In this document: positions 1 through 7,306 of the stretch, one piece after another | Position numbering within the stretch: position 1 is the first letter of the stretch | Layout of the letters: every line of letters begins with the position of its first letter | Source: Rhodoplanes sp049284695 | GTDB lineage: Bacteria; Pseudomonadota; Alphaproteobacteria; Rhizobiales; Xanthobacteraceae | Reading direction: 5' to 3' | Length of the DNA stretch: 17,906 nucleotides | Assembly (NCBI GenBank): GCA_049284695.1 | Contig: JBAPYK010000428.1 | Location: forward strand, 1 to 17,906 | Position numbers and translations under genes: made by a program | The notes under the pieces: generated by a model | Databases searched by the model: none | What the model was told of the DNA's origin: nothing | The model's input: the letters and a program-made list of their open reading frames with translations, nothing else

Positions 1-181
1 GTGCCTTTCTCATCTGTCGCTTCGTCGTTCGGCGCAAAGCCCCTCGTGCCATTCGGAAAGGCGCGAAGTCCTGCGAAGGCGGGAACACTGGACGACGGAA
101 CCGCGAAGATTCCTGCCGCACCGTCCCTCAGGGAAGGCGCGGCCGCCCGTTCAGCTCCCGGCCGAAACGACGGGAACCGGG

Positions 182-209
182 GTTATAGGGATTTCGCCGC
201 GGAACGCAA
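182..209 (-). promoter_or_regulatory. Candidate sigma-70 promoter directed leftward
   Basis: On the minus strand TTGCGT (209-204) is followed after 16 bp by TATAAC (187-182), a 5/6 match to the -10 consensus. Transcription would start near 175 and run out of the left edge, giving a leader of about 175 nt. The -35 is only a 3/6 match, so this is a candidate only. Confidence 0.4.
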
Positions 210-220
210 GTTGTGCCGCG

Positions 221-240
221 TAAGTACGCCTAAGTACGAA
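221..240. repeat. Tandem 10-bp direct repeat between divergent promoters
   Basis: TAAGTACGCC (221-230) is followed directly by TAAGTACGAA (231-240); the first eight bases are identical. The pair sits between the candidate leftward -35 and the candidate fabD -35, where an activator or repressor could bind both half-sites on one DNA face. It may also be chance. No known regulator motif is recognised. Confidence 0.5.
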
Positions 241-251
241 ATCCGACGCTC

Positions 252-280
252 TTGACTTAATCCCCGCTCACCGGCTTGTT
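252..280 (+). promoter_or_regulatory. Weak candidate promoter for fabD
   Basis: TTGACT (252-257) is a good -35 (5/6). With a 17-bp spacer the -10 would be CTTGTT (275-280), which is poor. The expected start near 287 would leave about 26 nt of leader before fabD. Alphaproteobacterial promoters often have weak -10 elements, so it is listed at low confidence. Confidence 0.3.
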
Positions 281-312
281 ACCAGGCTGTCGCAAACCGG
301 GAGGGGTAAGGC

Positions 313-1290
313 ATGGCGGTTGCATACGTATTTCCGGGGCAAGGCAGTCAGGCCGTGGGCATGGGCAAGGCGCTCGCGGGGAACTTCCCTGCCGCGCGGG
401 CCGTGTTCGACGAGGTGGACGACGCCCTTGGCGAAAAGCTGAGCAGCATCATCTTCGGCGGGCCGGCTGAGACGCTGATGCTCACCGAGAACACGCAGCC
501 GGCGCTGATGGCGGTGTCGCTCGCGACCCTGCGCGTTCTTGAAAGCGAAGCCGGGCTTGATCTTGCGCGCGAGGCGACCTTCGTCGCCGGCCATTCGCTC
601 GGCGAGTATTCGGCGCTTGCCGCGGCTGGCGCGCTTACGGTGGCCGACGCGGCGCGGCTGGTGCGGATTCGTGGCCGCGCCATGCAGAAGGCCGTCCCAG
701 TGGGCGTGGGCGCCATGGCGGCGCTGATCGGCCTAGAATTCGGCCAGGCGGCGGCGGTCGCAGCCGAAGCGGCCCAAGGCCAGGTTTGTCAGGCGGCGAA
801 CGACAACGGGGCGGGGCAGGTCGTCGTCTCCGGCGACAAGGCGGCCGTTGAACGCGCGGTCGAGATCGCCAAAGGACAGGGCGCCAAGCGCGCGGCCATG
901 CTGCCGGTATCCGCTCCTTTCCATTGCGCGCTGATGCAGCCGGCGGCCAGGGTCATGGCCGAGGCGCTCGCGAACGTCGTCGTCAGACGGCCCTGCGTCC
1001 CCCTCGTCGGCAATGTCGTGGCGAAGCCGGTGAGCGAGCCCTTGGCGATCGTCGACGGCCTGATCGCCCAGGTCACCGGCACGGTGCGTTGGCGCGAATC
1101 GGTCGAGTTCATGACGAGCGTCGGCGTTCGCATGTTCTACGAGGTCGGCGCCGGCAAGGTGCTCACCGGCCTCGTCAAGCGCATTGCCCACGGGGCGACT
1201 GGGGTGGCGATCGGCACGCCGGCCGACATCGCGGCCTTCGTCGCCGCACGCACGCAAGACTTTCCTCTGCGGGCGACCGGGACGGCGTGA
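313..1290 (+). CDS. fabD: Malonyl-CoA:ACP transacylase FabD
   Basis: Transfers malonyl from CoA to the phosphopantetheine arm of acyl carrier protein, supplying the extender unit for type II fatty-acid synthesis in the cytoplasm. The 325-residue product has the expected length. The N-terminal FPGQGSQ (residues 7-13) forms the oxyanion region, GHSLGE (93-98) carries the nucleophile Ser95, Arg122 in GRAMQ matches the malonyl-carboxylate-binding arginine, and His204 in APFHC is the catalytic histidine. This matches the Ser92/Arg117/His201 pattern of the E. coli enzyme. The ATG at 313 follows an AGGGGT-type ribosome-binding site at about 302-307. The stop overlaps the fabG start by one base (TGATG), indicating translational coupling. 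Its substrate partner, ACP, is encoded two genes downstream. Confidence 0.97.
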   Translation: MAVAYVFPGQGSQAVGMGKALAGNFPAARAVFDEVDDALGEKLSSIIFGGPAETLMLTENTQPALMAVSLATLRVLESEAGLDLAREATFVAGHSLGEYSALAAAGALTVADAARLVRIRGRAMQKAVPVGVGAMAALIGLEFGQAAAVAAEAAQGQVCQAANDNGAGQVVVSGDKAAVERAVEIAKGQGAKRAAMLPVSAPFHCALMQPAARVMAEALANVVVRRPCVPLVGNVVAKPVSEPLAIVDGLIAQVTGTVRWRESVEFMTSVGVRMFYEVGAGKVLTGLVKRIAHGATGVAIGTPADIAAFVAARTQDFPLRATGTA

Positions 1291-2027
1291 TGTTCGACCT
1301 CGCCGGTCGCACCGCACTAGTCACCGGGGCGACCGGGGGCATTGGCGGAGAGATCGCTCGCGCTCTGCACGCCCAGGGTGCGAGCGTCGCGCTTTCAGGA
1401 ACGAAGAACGACAAACTCGAGGCGCTTGCCGGCGAGCTTGGCGAGCGCGCCCATGCGCTACGCTGCGATCTCGCCGATCGCGCTCAGGTGGAGGCCTTGG
1501 TGCCGCAGGCGGAGGCGGCGCTCGGGCAGGTCGACATCCTCGTCAACAATGCCGGGCTTACGCGCGACAATCTGTTCATGCGGATGAAAGACGAGGAATG
1601 GGACGCGGTGCTCGCGGTCGACCTGACCGCGGCGTTCCAGCTCGCGCGCGCGGCGGTGCGGGGCATGATGCGCCGGCGCTTCGGCCGGATCATCGGGATC
1701 ACCTCGATCGTCGGCGTCGCGGGCAATGCCGGGCAAGGCAATTATGCCGCAGCGAAGGCGGGCATGATCGGCATGAGCAAGGCGCTCGCACAGGAAGTCG
1801 CCTCGCGTGGGATCACCGTCAATTGCGTCGCGCCGGGGTTCATCGCCACGGCGATGACCGACGCGCTCACCGACAAGCAGCGCGAAGCGGCGCTCGCCCG
1901 GGTTCCGGCGGGACGCCTCGGCGCCGTGGCGGACGTCGCGGCTGCGGTTGTTTTTCTGGCGTCGGCGGAAGCCGGCTATGTGACCGGTCAAACGCTCCAC
2001 GTTAATGGCGGAATGGCTATGATTTAA
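1290..2027 (+). CDS. fabG: 3-oxoacyl-ACP reductase FabG
   Basis: NADPH-dependent reduction of 3-oxoacyl-ACP to 3-hydroxyacyl-ACP, the first reduction of each elongation cycle. The 245-residue product is a classical short-chain dehydrogenase: Rossmann glycine motif TGATGGIG (12-19), NNAG (86-89), catalytic Ser139, and YxxxK with Tyr152 and Lys156. The APGFIATAMT segment (181-190) and the C-terminal VTGQTLHVNGGMAM are typical of FabG rather than of other SDRs. The start ATG at 1290 overlaps the fabD stop; longer reading frames upstream lie inside fabD and show no homology. Its position between fabD and acpP supports FabG over a general SDR assignment. Confidence 0.97.
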   Translation: MFDLAGRTALVTGATGGIGGEIARALHAQGASVALSGTKNDKLEALAGELGERAHALRCDLADRAQVEALVPQAEAALGQVDILVNNAGLTRDNLFMRMKDEEWDAVLAVDLTAAFQLARAAVRGMMRRRFGRIIGITSIVGVAGNAGQGNYAAAKAGMIGMSKALAQEVASRGITVNCVAPGFIATAMTDALTDKQREAALARVPAGRLGAVADVAAAVVFLASAEAGYVTGQTLHVNGGMAMI

Positions 2028-2051
2028 CAGGTGTTTCGACCACGACGGGAA

Positions 2052-2069
2052 GACCCACAGGGTCGTTTT
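2052..2069 (+). terminator. Weak hairpin plus short T run after fabG
   Basis: GACCC (2052-2056), loop ACA, GGGTC (2060-2064), then G and four T (2066-2069). The stem is only 5 bp, so termination would be partial at best. An alternative pairing is ACGAC (2042-2046) with GTCGT (2062-2066). It fits a partial stop between fabG and the usually much more highly expressed acpP. Confidence 0.3.
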
Positions 2070-2095
2070 CCGCCTTCTGGTCAAGGCTATCGAAG

Positions 2096-2101
2096 TATGA
2101 T
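2096..2101 (+). promoter_or_regulatory. Possible -10 element for acpP
   Basis: TATGAT (2096-2101) matches 5/6 of the -10 consensus just downstream of the weak hairpin after fabG. No good -35 is seen 16-18 bp upstream. A second -35-like TTGACC occurs at 2165-2170 but lacks a matching -10. acpP is usually transcribed separately from fabG, and the 245-bp gap leaves room for its own promoter. Confidence 0.25.
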
Positions 2102-2272
2102 AACCGATCGCGCAGGGCTGGACGAAGTGGATGCGGTGGGGGCTGGGGGCAGCTGTTATCACCCTTGACCGGATGCGCGTTCCTGCCGTCCACCACGACG
2201 AGCCTGTGCTACTCGGCTGGATGAGTCGCCGGCGCGATCGGGGCGAATGCTAAACGCACGAGGGTCTTGGAA

Positions 2273-2512
2273 ATGAGTGACATTGGCGAACGGGTCAAGA
2301 AAATCGTCGTGGAGCATTTGGGCGTCGAGCCCGACAAGGTGACCGAGAGCGCGAGCTTTATCGACGATCTCGGCGCCGACAGCCTCGACACGGTCGAGCT
2401 TGTCATGGCCTTCGAAGAAGAGTTCGGTTGCGAGATTCCCGACGACGCGGCGGAAACCATCCTGACCGTCGGCGACGCGATCAAGTTTCTCGAAAAGAAT
2501 GCTAAGAGCTGA
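2273..2512 (+). CDS. acpP: Acyl carrier protein AcpP
   Basis: Carries growing acyl chains as thioesters on a 4'-phosphopantetheine prosthetic group; partner of FabD, FabG, FabF and of lipid A synthesis. The product is 79 residues, acidic, with the prosthetic-group site DSL at 36-38 (Ser37) inside the typical LGADSLDTVELVM helix II and an FEEEFG motif following. I chose ATG 2273 because ACPs of this clade begin MSDI-ERVKKI and because GAGGG (2260-2264) lies 8 nt upstream; a TTG six bases earlier (2267) is also open but would place the start too close to that site. It is flanked by 245 bp and 394 bp without genes, consistent with a separate, highly expressed monocistronic unit. Confidence 0.97.
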   Translation: MSDIGERVKKIVVEHLGVEPDKVTESASFIDDLGADSLDTVELVMAFEEEFGCEIPDDAAETILTVGDAIKFLEKNAKS

Positions 2513-2906
2513 ACCGGCGTTTGACGGCCGCGCCCTTGGTCTGTCGTGAAGCTGCTGCGGAGCCGCTGATCACATCCACGACGACCATTCACCCCGCAGC
2601 TTGTTGGCCGCGCACGGGCCGGCTGACGGCGCGGAGTCTTCCACCCTTGCCGACAACAGGCACGTACGCGACGCGGCGTTCGTTCGGCGCTGAGCCCGCG
2701 TCCGGGCGACGGCTCGGGCGCGCATTTTCGCATGCAAGCCGCTTCACAGGTCGCGAAAATGCTTTAAGAGCGAAGGGCCTGCGAGGTCGAATCGGTCGGA
2801 GGCGGCAGCGCGGCCAAGAACCGGCAACGGCGCAAGCGTCGATACGATCGCGATCGGGCTCGCTTTGGACAAGGCGACGGACTGCAATCCGAAACGGGAA
2901 GGTGAC
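2513..2906. other. Intergenic region between acpP and fabF
   Basis: This 394-bp stretch has no convincing ORF. A plus-strand open frame runs across part of it but is Arg/Ala/Thr-rich and motif-free. I see no clear rho-independent terminator for acpP. The main structure is a 10-bp perfect inverted repeat (2722-2762, listed separately). The fabF ribosome-binding site GGGAAGG (2896-2902) closes the region. Confidence 0.6.
2722..2762. repeat. 10-bp perfect inverted repeat upstream of fabF
   Basis: GCATTTTCGC (2722-2731) and GCGAAAATGC (2753-2762) are exact reverse complements separated by 21 nt. There is no T run after the second arm, so it is not a standard intrinsic terminator. It lies about 145 bp upstream of the fabF start and could be a protein-binding site with half-sites about three helical turns apart, or an RNA hairpin at the end of the acpP transcript. 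Confidence 0.6.
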
Positions 2907-4169
2907 ATGAGGCGCGTCGTCGTCACGGGATTGGGCATGGTGACCCCGCTCGGCTGTGGGGTCGAGGAATCGTGGCGGCGGCTAATCGCCGGCGAAAGCG
3001 GCGCCCGCAAAGTCGATCGATTCAACGTCTCCGATCTGCCGTCGAAGATCGCCTGCATGATCCCGCGCGGCGACGGCGCGAACGGCACCTACAATCCGGA
3101 TCGCTGGATGGAGCCGAAAGAGCAGCGCAAGGTCGATGAGTTCATCACCTTCGCGATGTGCGCCGCGCGCCAGGCGCTGGACGACGCAGGCTGGAAGCCG
3201 GCCGATTACGATTCACAAGTGCGCAGCGGCGTGATGATCGGGTCGGGCATCGGCGGCATCGAAGGCATTGCCGAGACCGCGATCGTGCTCAAGGAGCGCG
3301 GCCCGCGCCGGGTGTCGCCGTTCTTCATTCCCGGCCGGCTGATCAATCTCGCCAGCGGCTATGTCTCGATCGCTTTCGGCTTGAAAGGCCCCAACCACGC
3401 CGTGGTCACCGCATGCTCGACCGGCGCGCATGCGATCGGCGACGCCGGCCGCCTGATCGCTCTCGGGGACGCGGAAGTGATGGTCGCCGGCGGCACCGAA
3501 TCGCCGATCAACCGGCTCTCGATGGCGGGTTTCGCCGCATGCCGCGCGCTCTCGACCTCGTTCAACGACGATCCGACGCGCGCGTCACGCCCCTATGACC
3601 GCGACCGCGACGGGTTCGTGATCGCCGAGGGTTCCGGCATCGTCGTGCTCGAAGAACTGGAGCATGCCCGACGCCGCGGCGCGAAAATCTATGCCGAGTT
3701 GATCGGCTATGGCCTCTCGGGCGACGCCCATCACATCACCGCGCCGGCCGAAGACGGCGACGGCGCCCAGCGTTGCATGGCGGCGGCGATCAAGCGCGCG
3801 GCGATCTCTCCCGCCGAAATCGACTATATCAATGCCCACGGCACCTCCACGCCGCTCGGTGACGAGATCGAGCTCGGCGCGGTGCAAAGGATCGTCGGGA
3901 ATGCCGCCGGCCGGCTGTCGATGTCGTCGACCAAATCCGCGATCGGACATCTCCTCGGCGCAGCGGGCGCGGTCGAAGCGATTTTCTCGGTTCTCGCCAT
4001 CCGCGATAACGTCGCGCCGCCTACAATCAATCTCGATAATCCCTCCGTCGAAACTCCGATCGATCTCGTCCCGCACAAAGCGAAGAAGCGCGAAATCAAT
4101 GTCGTGCTGACCAATTCCTTCGGCTTCGGCGGAACCAACGCGTCGCTGGTATTCCGCCGGCTTCAGTGA
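2907..4169 (+). CDS. fabF: Beta-ketoacyl-ACP synthase II FabF
   Basis: Condenses malonyl-ACP with acyl-ACP by decarboxylative Claisen condensation to elongate fatty acids. The 420-residue product has the KAS I/II Cys-His-His triad: Cys170 in TACSTGAHA, His311 in NAHGTSTPLGD and His348 in KSAIGHLLGAAG, and the closing GFGGTN loop at 406-411. The N-terminus MRRVVVTGLGMVTPLG is canonical. ATG 2907 was chosen because GGGAAGG (2896-2902) sits 4 nt upstream; an in-frame TTG at 2865 would add 14 non-homologous residues. The linkage to acpP and the GxG-flanked His triad favour FabF over FabB. A strong hairpin follows the stop, so fabF probably ends its transcript. Confidence 0.96.
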   Translation: MRRVVVTGLGMVTPLGCGVEESWRRLIAGESGARKVDRFNVSDLPSKIACMIPRGDGANGTYNPDRWMEPKEQRKVDEFITFAMCAARQALDDAGWKPADYDSQVRSGVMIGSGIGGIEGIAETAIVLKERGPRRVSPFFIPGRLINLASGYVSIAFGLKGPNHAVVTACSTGAHAIGDAGRLIALGDAEVMVAGGTESPINRLSMAGFAACRALSTSFNDDPTRASRPYDRDRDGFVIAEGSGIVVLEELEHARRRGAKIYAELIGYGLSGDAHHITAPAEDGDGAQRCMAAAIKRAAISPAEIDYINAHGTSTPLGDEIELGAVQRIVGNAAGRLSMSSTKSAIGHLLGAAGAVEAIFSVLAIRDNVAPPTINLDNPSVETPIDLVPHKAKKREINVVLTNSFGFGGTNASLVFRRLQ

Positions 4170-4223
4170 AGGACGCTGGCCGGTGGAAGCCCGCGGGGCT
4201 GCGGCGTTGCACGGGTAACGGCG

Positions 4224-4259
4224 ATGGCGGTCGGGGACCAGTAAAACCGCCATAATTTT
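4224..4259 (+). terminator. Rho-independent terminator after fabF
   Basis: ATGGCGGT (4224-4231) pairs perfectly with ACCGCCAT (4246-4253) over a 14-nt loop, followed by AATTTT (4254-4259). The hairpin begins 54 nt past the fabF stop. The loop is longer than usual, but the stem is perfect and the T run is in place. Confidence 0.65.
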
Positions 4260-4354
4260 CAACGGTATTGAACCGGCGCTGGGTGTACACGCATGAATTC
4301 GCGCGATTTCGGCTTCGCCCGATTCTGGTGTACCCTCCGGCAAAACCGTTAGGT

Positions 4355-4371
4355 TGACCCCGTGCGGGTCA
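4355..4371. repeat. Short palindrome in the mltG leader
   Basis: TGACCC (4355-4360), loop CGTGC, GGGTCA (4366-4371): a 6-bp perfect stem 54 nt upstream of the mltG start chosen here. The left arm overlaps a TTGACC -35-like hexamer at 4354-4359. Two copies of GGTGTAC lie just upstream (about 4279-4285 and 4327-4333). These may be promoter or operator parts for mltG. Confidence 0.4.
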
Positions 4372-4424
4372 GACGATGCGCGGGGGCTCGCACTGAGGGC
4401 CGGCCCGCCCGGGAGCCGGTTTTC

Positions 4425-5666
4425 ATGACGTTTTTCCAAGGATCGCGCGGCGGACAGCCAACGCCTCCGGCCGAACAGAACAGGGTTGGTCCACGCAGCC
4501 CGCGCACCGCGCTCGCGCCGGAGCGCGTGCCGGCGCCGAAGCGGCGCTCGCAGCGCGCGCGTCATCCGATCGTCATGATCGGCAACGCAATCCTCACCTT
4601 CATCGTTTTGATCGCGATCGCCGTCGGCGCGGCGATCATGATCGGCAAGCAACGGCTGGAGGCGCCGGGGCCGCTCGGCGAAGACAAGCTCGTCAACATT
4701 CCGCGCGGGGCCGGCGTCCGCGATATCGCCGATCTCCTGGTCAAGGAGGGCGTAATCGACCAGCCGTGGACTTTCGTCGGAGCGGTGGTGGTGCGCAAGG
4801 CGCGCGACGATCTCAAGTCCGGCGAATACATGTTCCCCAAGCATGCGACCCTGGGCGACGTGATCGCGACACTGCTCGACGGCAAGGTCGTCCAGCATGC
4901 GCTCACGGTTCCGGAAGGGCTCACGTCCGAGCAAGTCGTGCACCGCTTGCTCGAGGCCGACATGCTGTCCGGCAATATCCGCGAAATCCCGCGCGAAGGC
5001 TCGCTTCTGCCGGAGACTTACAAGGTGGTGCGCGGGACGGCGCGCGAGCAGGTGATCCAGCGTATGCACCAGGCGCAACGCCGGGTCGTACAGGAGGTCT
5101 GGGAGCGGCGGATGGCCGATCTGCCGTTGCGCACGCCGGATCAGCTCGTGGCGCTTGCCTCGATCATCGAGAAGGAAACTGGCCGGCCGGAGGAGCGGAC
5201 GCGAGTCGCCGCGGTGTTCGTCAATCGGCTCAAGCAGCGCATGCGGCTGCAGTCGGATCCGACTATCATCTACGGACTGGTAGGCGGAAAAGGAACGCTT
5301 GGACGCCCCATTCTCAAGAGCGAGATCGAGCAGCCCACGCCCTACAACACCTATGTCATCGATGGCCTGCCGCCAGGCCCGATCGCCAATCCCGGCCGCG
5401 CCGCGCTTGAAGCCGCCGCAAGTCCCGCGCGCACCAAGGAGCTCTACTTCGTCGCCGACGGCGCCGGCGGTCATCTGTTCGCAGAAACGCTCGATCAGCA
5501 TCAACGTAACGTCGCGAAGCTACGGTCGATCGAACGCTCCCAGCGCGAGAACGACGCCGACGCCGACGCGCCGCCGGAGACGGCCGCCACGCCGTCGACG
5601 CCGCGCTCCGCGCCGGCTCCCCGCAGGCGTTCTTCGGAGCAAAGCGGCGGCCGATCGACGCGATGA
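4425..5666 (+). CDS. mltG: Endolytic murein transglycosylase MltG
   Basis: Inner-membrane lytic transglycosylase that cleaves nascent glycan strands and is thought to set their length. The 413-residue product has a basic cytoplasmic N-tail (about 1-47), one transmembrane helix (about 48-73), a LysM-like region (about 88-160) and the YceG/MltG catalytic domain with ASIIEKETG; Glu249 aligns with the catalytic Glu218 of E. coli MltG. RLQSDPTIIYG (274-284) and PPGPIANPG (316-324) are further family signatures. The last 40 or so residues are a low-complexity Asp/Pro/Arg/Ser tail absent from short homologues. I chose ATG 4425 with GGGAG at 4411-4415 upstream; GTG 4362 would add 21 unconserved residues. 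The stop shares ATGA with a possible upstream start of yicC. Confidence 0.93.
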   Translation: MTFFQGSRGGQPTPPAEQNRVGPRSPRTALAPERVPAPKRRSQRARHPIVMIGNAILTFIVLIAIAVGAAIMIGKQRLEAPGPLGEDKLVNIPRGAGVRDIADLLVKEGVIDQPWTFVGAVVVRKARDDLKSGEYMFPKHATLGDVIATLLDGKVVQHALTVPEGLTSEQVVHRLLEADMLSGNIREIPREGSLLPETYKVVRGTAREQVIQRMHQAQRRVVQEVWERRMADLPLRTPDQLVALASIIEKETGRPEERTRVAAVFVNRLKQRMRLQSDPTIIYGLVGGKGTLGRPILKSEIEQPTPYNTYVIDGLPPGPIANPGRAALEAAASPARTKELYFVADGAGGHLFAETLDQHQRNVAKLRSIERSQRENDADADAPPETAATPSTPRSAPAPRRRSSEQSGGRSTR

Positions 5667-5707
5667 GCGCCGATGCCTCATTGCGATCGAGCAGCTTGAG
5701 CGCTCCG

Positions 5708-6595
5708 ATGGCGTTGTCCAGCATGACCGGCTTTGCCCGCAGCCACGGCGCGAGCGGACAATACGCGTTCGTCTGGGAGATCAAGTCGGTGAACGCCAAG
5801 GGCCTCGACTTGCGGCTGCGCCTACCGCCGGGCTGGGACGCGATCGAGCAGCCCGCACGCGCCAAAGCGGTTGAGTTGCTCGCGCGCGGGACCGTCTATG
5901 CCACGCTGGCGATCGAACGGCCGGCGGTGCAGCCGATCGTCCGCATCAATGACCAAGTGCTGGCCGCCGTCCTTGCGACGCTCGAGGGGCTTTCCACCCG
6001 CATCCAGGCCGAGGCGCCGCGCCTCGACGGCATCCTCGCCATCAAAGGCGTGGTGGAGGTGATCGAGGCCGACGAAAGCGAGGAGGACCGCGCGGCGGCG
6101 GAAGCGGCGGTGGTCGGCGGCTTCGCTGCGGCGCTCGCCGAACTTGCGGCCATGCGCCGGCACGAAGGCGAGGCGCTCGGCCGCGTGCTTGCCCAGCGTC
6201 TCGCCGAGATCGCGGCGCTGGCGGAGCGCGCCGAAACGGCGCCGGGCCGCAAACCGGACGCGGTCAGGGAACGGCTCGCCCGCCAGGTGGCGCTGCTGCT
6301 CGAAGCGTCGGACCGTTTCGACGCCGACCGCTTGCACCAGGAAGCGATCTTGATCGCCGCAAAGGCGGATGTGCGCGAGGAGCTCGATCGGCTGCACGCG
6401 CATGTCGCGCAGGCCAACCAGCTCGTCGAGAAGGGCGGAGCAATCGGGCGCCGACTCGATTTCCTCGCCCAAGAACTCAATCGCGAAGCAAATACTCTGT
6501 GCGCGAAGGCAAACGATATCGAACTCAGCAAGATCGGATTGGAGCTGAAAAGCGCCGTCGAGCAGTTCCGCGAGCAGGTGCAGAATTTGGAGTAG
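5708..6595 (+). CDS. yicC: YicC/YloC family endoribonuclease
   Basis: Member of the conserved YicC/YloC family, which has been described as an endoribonuclease involved in RNA turnover. The 295-residue length matches E. coli YicC (287). The family N-terminus SSMTGFAR is at residues 4-11, and the C-terminal DUF1732 block GRRLDFLAQELNREANT with NDIELSKIGLELK follows near the end. The middle is a long helical, Glu/Ala-rich segment. I chose ATG 5708 because the family begins M-LSSMTGFAR; ATG 5663, which overlaps the mltG stop as ATGA, is in frame and would add 15 unconserved residues but is attractive for translational coupling. Neither start has a strong ribosome-binding site. Its position directly before gmk is a widespread gene pair. 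Confidence 0.9.
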   Translation: MALSSMTGFARSHGASGQYAFVWEIKSVNAKGLDLRLRLPPGWDAIEQPARAKAVELLARGTVYATLAIERPAVQPIVRINDQVLAAVLATLEGLSTRIQAEAPRLDGILAIKGVVEVIEADESEEDRAAAEAAVVGGFAAALAELAAMRRHEGEALGRVLAQRLAEIAALAERAETAPGRKPDAVRERLARQVALLLEASDRFDADRLHQEAILIAAKADVREELDRLHAHVAQANQLVEKGGAIGRRLDFLAQELNREANTLCAKANDIELSKIGLELKSAVEQFREQVQNLE

Positions 6596-6600
6596 GGGGC

Positions 6601-7275
6601 ATGAGCGTTCAGGGGGCGCGCACGAAGGACGAGGCCATCATCCGGCGCGGCATCCTGTTCGTCGTCTCCTCGCCTTCGGGCGCTGGCAAGACGACGCTGA
6701 CGCGCACGCTGATCGAGCAAGAGACCAATCTCAATCTCTCCGTCTCGGTGACGACGCGCCCGCGACGGCCGAGCGAGATCGACGGGGTGCATTACCGGTT
6801 CATCTCGATGCGCCATTTCGAGGCCATGCGCGCGGCGGATGAACTTTTGGAATGGGCGGAAGTTCACGGCAATTTCTACGGCACGCCGCGCGAGCCGGTG
6901 GAGCAGGCGCTCGCGGCCGGCCGGGACGTCCTGTTCGACATCGATTGGCAGGGAACGCAGCAAATCTGCCAGAAGATGCGCAGCGATTTAGTGAGCGTTT
7001 TTGTGCTGCCGCCGTCGGCCGCCGAACTGAAGGCGCGGCTTGAGCGACGGGCCGAAGATTCGGGCGAGATCATCGCGCGACGGCTGCGCAACGCCGCCGA
7101 GGAAATTCCCCACTGGACGGAATATGATTACGTGCTGATCAACTGCGATCTCGACGAGAGCTTCGCCCGATTGCGCGCGATCCTCACCGCTGAACGCCTC
7201 AAGCGCATCCTTCGGTCGGACCTCGAGACGCGCGTCGCTAAGCTGCTCGCCGACCTGAAACAGGTCGCCCATTGA
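6601..7275 (+). CDS. gmk: Guanylate kinase
   Basis: Phosphorylates GMP (and dGMP) to GDP with ATP in purine nucleotide synthesis and recycling. The 224-residue protein contains the P-loop SPSGAGKT (24-31; Lys30), the GMP-binding STTR-type element VTTRPRRP (50-57) with DGVHYRF, the EWAEVHGNFYGT segment (84-95), and DIDWQGTQQI (113-122), the family's Walker-B-like DVQG region. RRLRNAAEEI is the LID-side arginine motif. ATG 6601 follows the yicC stop by 5 nt with a G-rich GGGGGC immediately before it, so the pair is presumably co-transcribed. It converges with rsmA, leaving 31 bp with no evident terminator. Confidence 0.97.
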   Translation: MSVQGARTKDEAIIRRGILFVVSSPSGAGKTTLTRTLIEQETNLNLSVSVTTRPRRPSEIDGVHYRFISMRHFEAMRAADELLEWAEVHGNFYGTPREPVEQALAAGRDVLFDIDWQGTQQICQKMRSDLVSVFVLPPSAAELKARLERRAEDSGEIIARRLRNAAEEIPHWTEYDYVLINCDLDESFARLRAILTAERLKRILRSDLETRVAKLLADLKQVAH

Positions 7276-7306
7276 CGTCGTTCCGTTGTGAGCGGCGCGG
7301 GCGGTC

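Larger units (their letters stand above)
1..312. other. Gene-free left edge, probable divergent promoter region
   Basis: No ORF here looks coding: the plus-strand open frame at 1-255 is rich in Ala/Arg/Gly with no recognisable motif or Shine-Dalgarno. The stretch contains a plausible minus-strand promoter (182-209), a tandem 10-bp repeat (221-240) and a weak plus-strand promoter (252-280) ahead of fabD. On the minus strand the sequence just inside position 1 reads GAGAAAGG, a plausible ribosome-binding site, so a minus-strand gene may start immediately outside the window. In many Rhizobiales that neighbour is rpsF (ribosomal protein S6), but its coding sequence is not visible here, so this is inference. 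Confidence 0.5.

Noticed and set aside
1..255. Plus-strand open frame at the left edge
   Set aside because: No motif, no ribosome-binding site, and it overlaps likely divergent promoter elements.
924..1289. N-terminal extension of the fabG reading frame back into fabD
   Set aside because: The extension is Arg/Gly-rich with no homology; the one-base overlap start at 1290 matches the FabG family N-terminus.
2521..2910. Plus-strand open frame between acpP and fabF as a hypothetical gene
   Set aside because: Thr/Arg/Ala-rich with no motif, no ribosome-binding site, and it overlaps the fabF start and the inverted repeat.
3585..5504. Very long minus-strand open frame (639 codons) antisense to fabF and mltG
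   Set aside because: It is opposite two confidently identified genes, has Arg/Asp/His-rich composition typical of antisense high-GC frames, spans an intergenic terminator, and shows no family motif.
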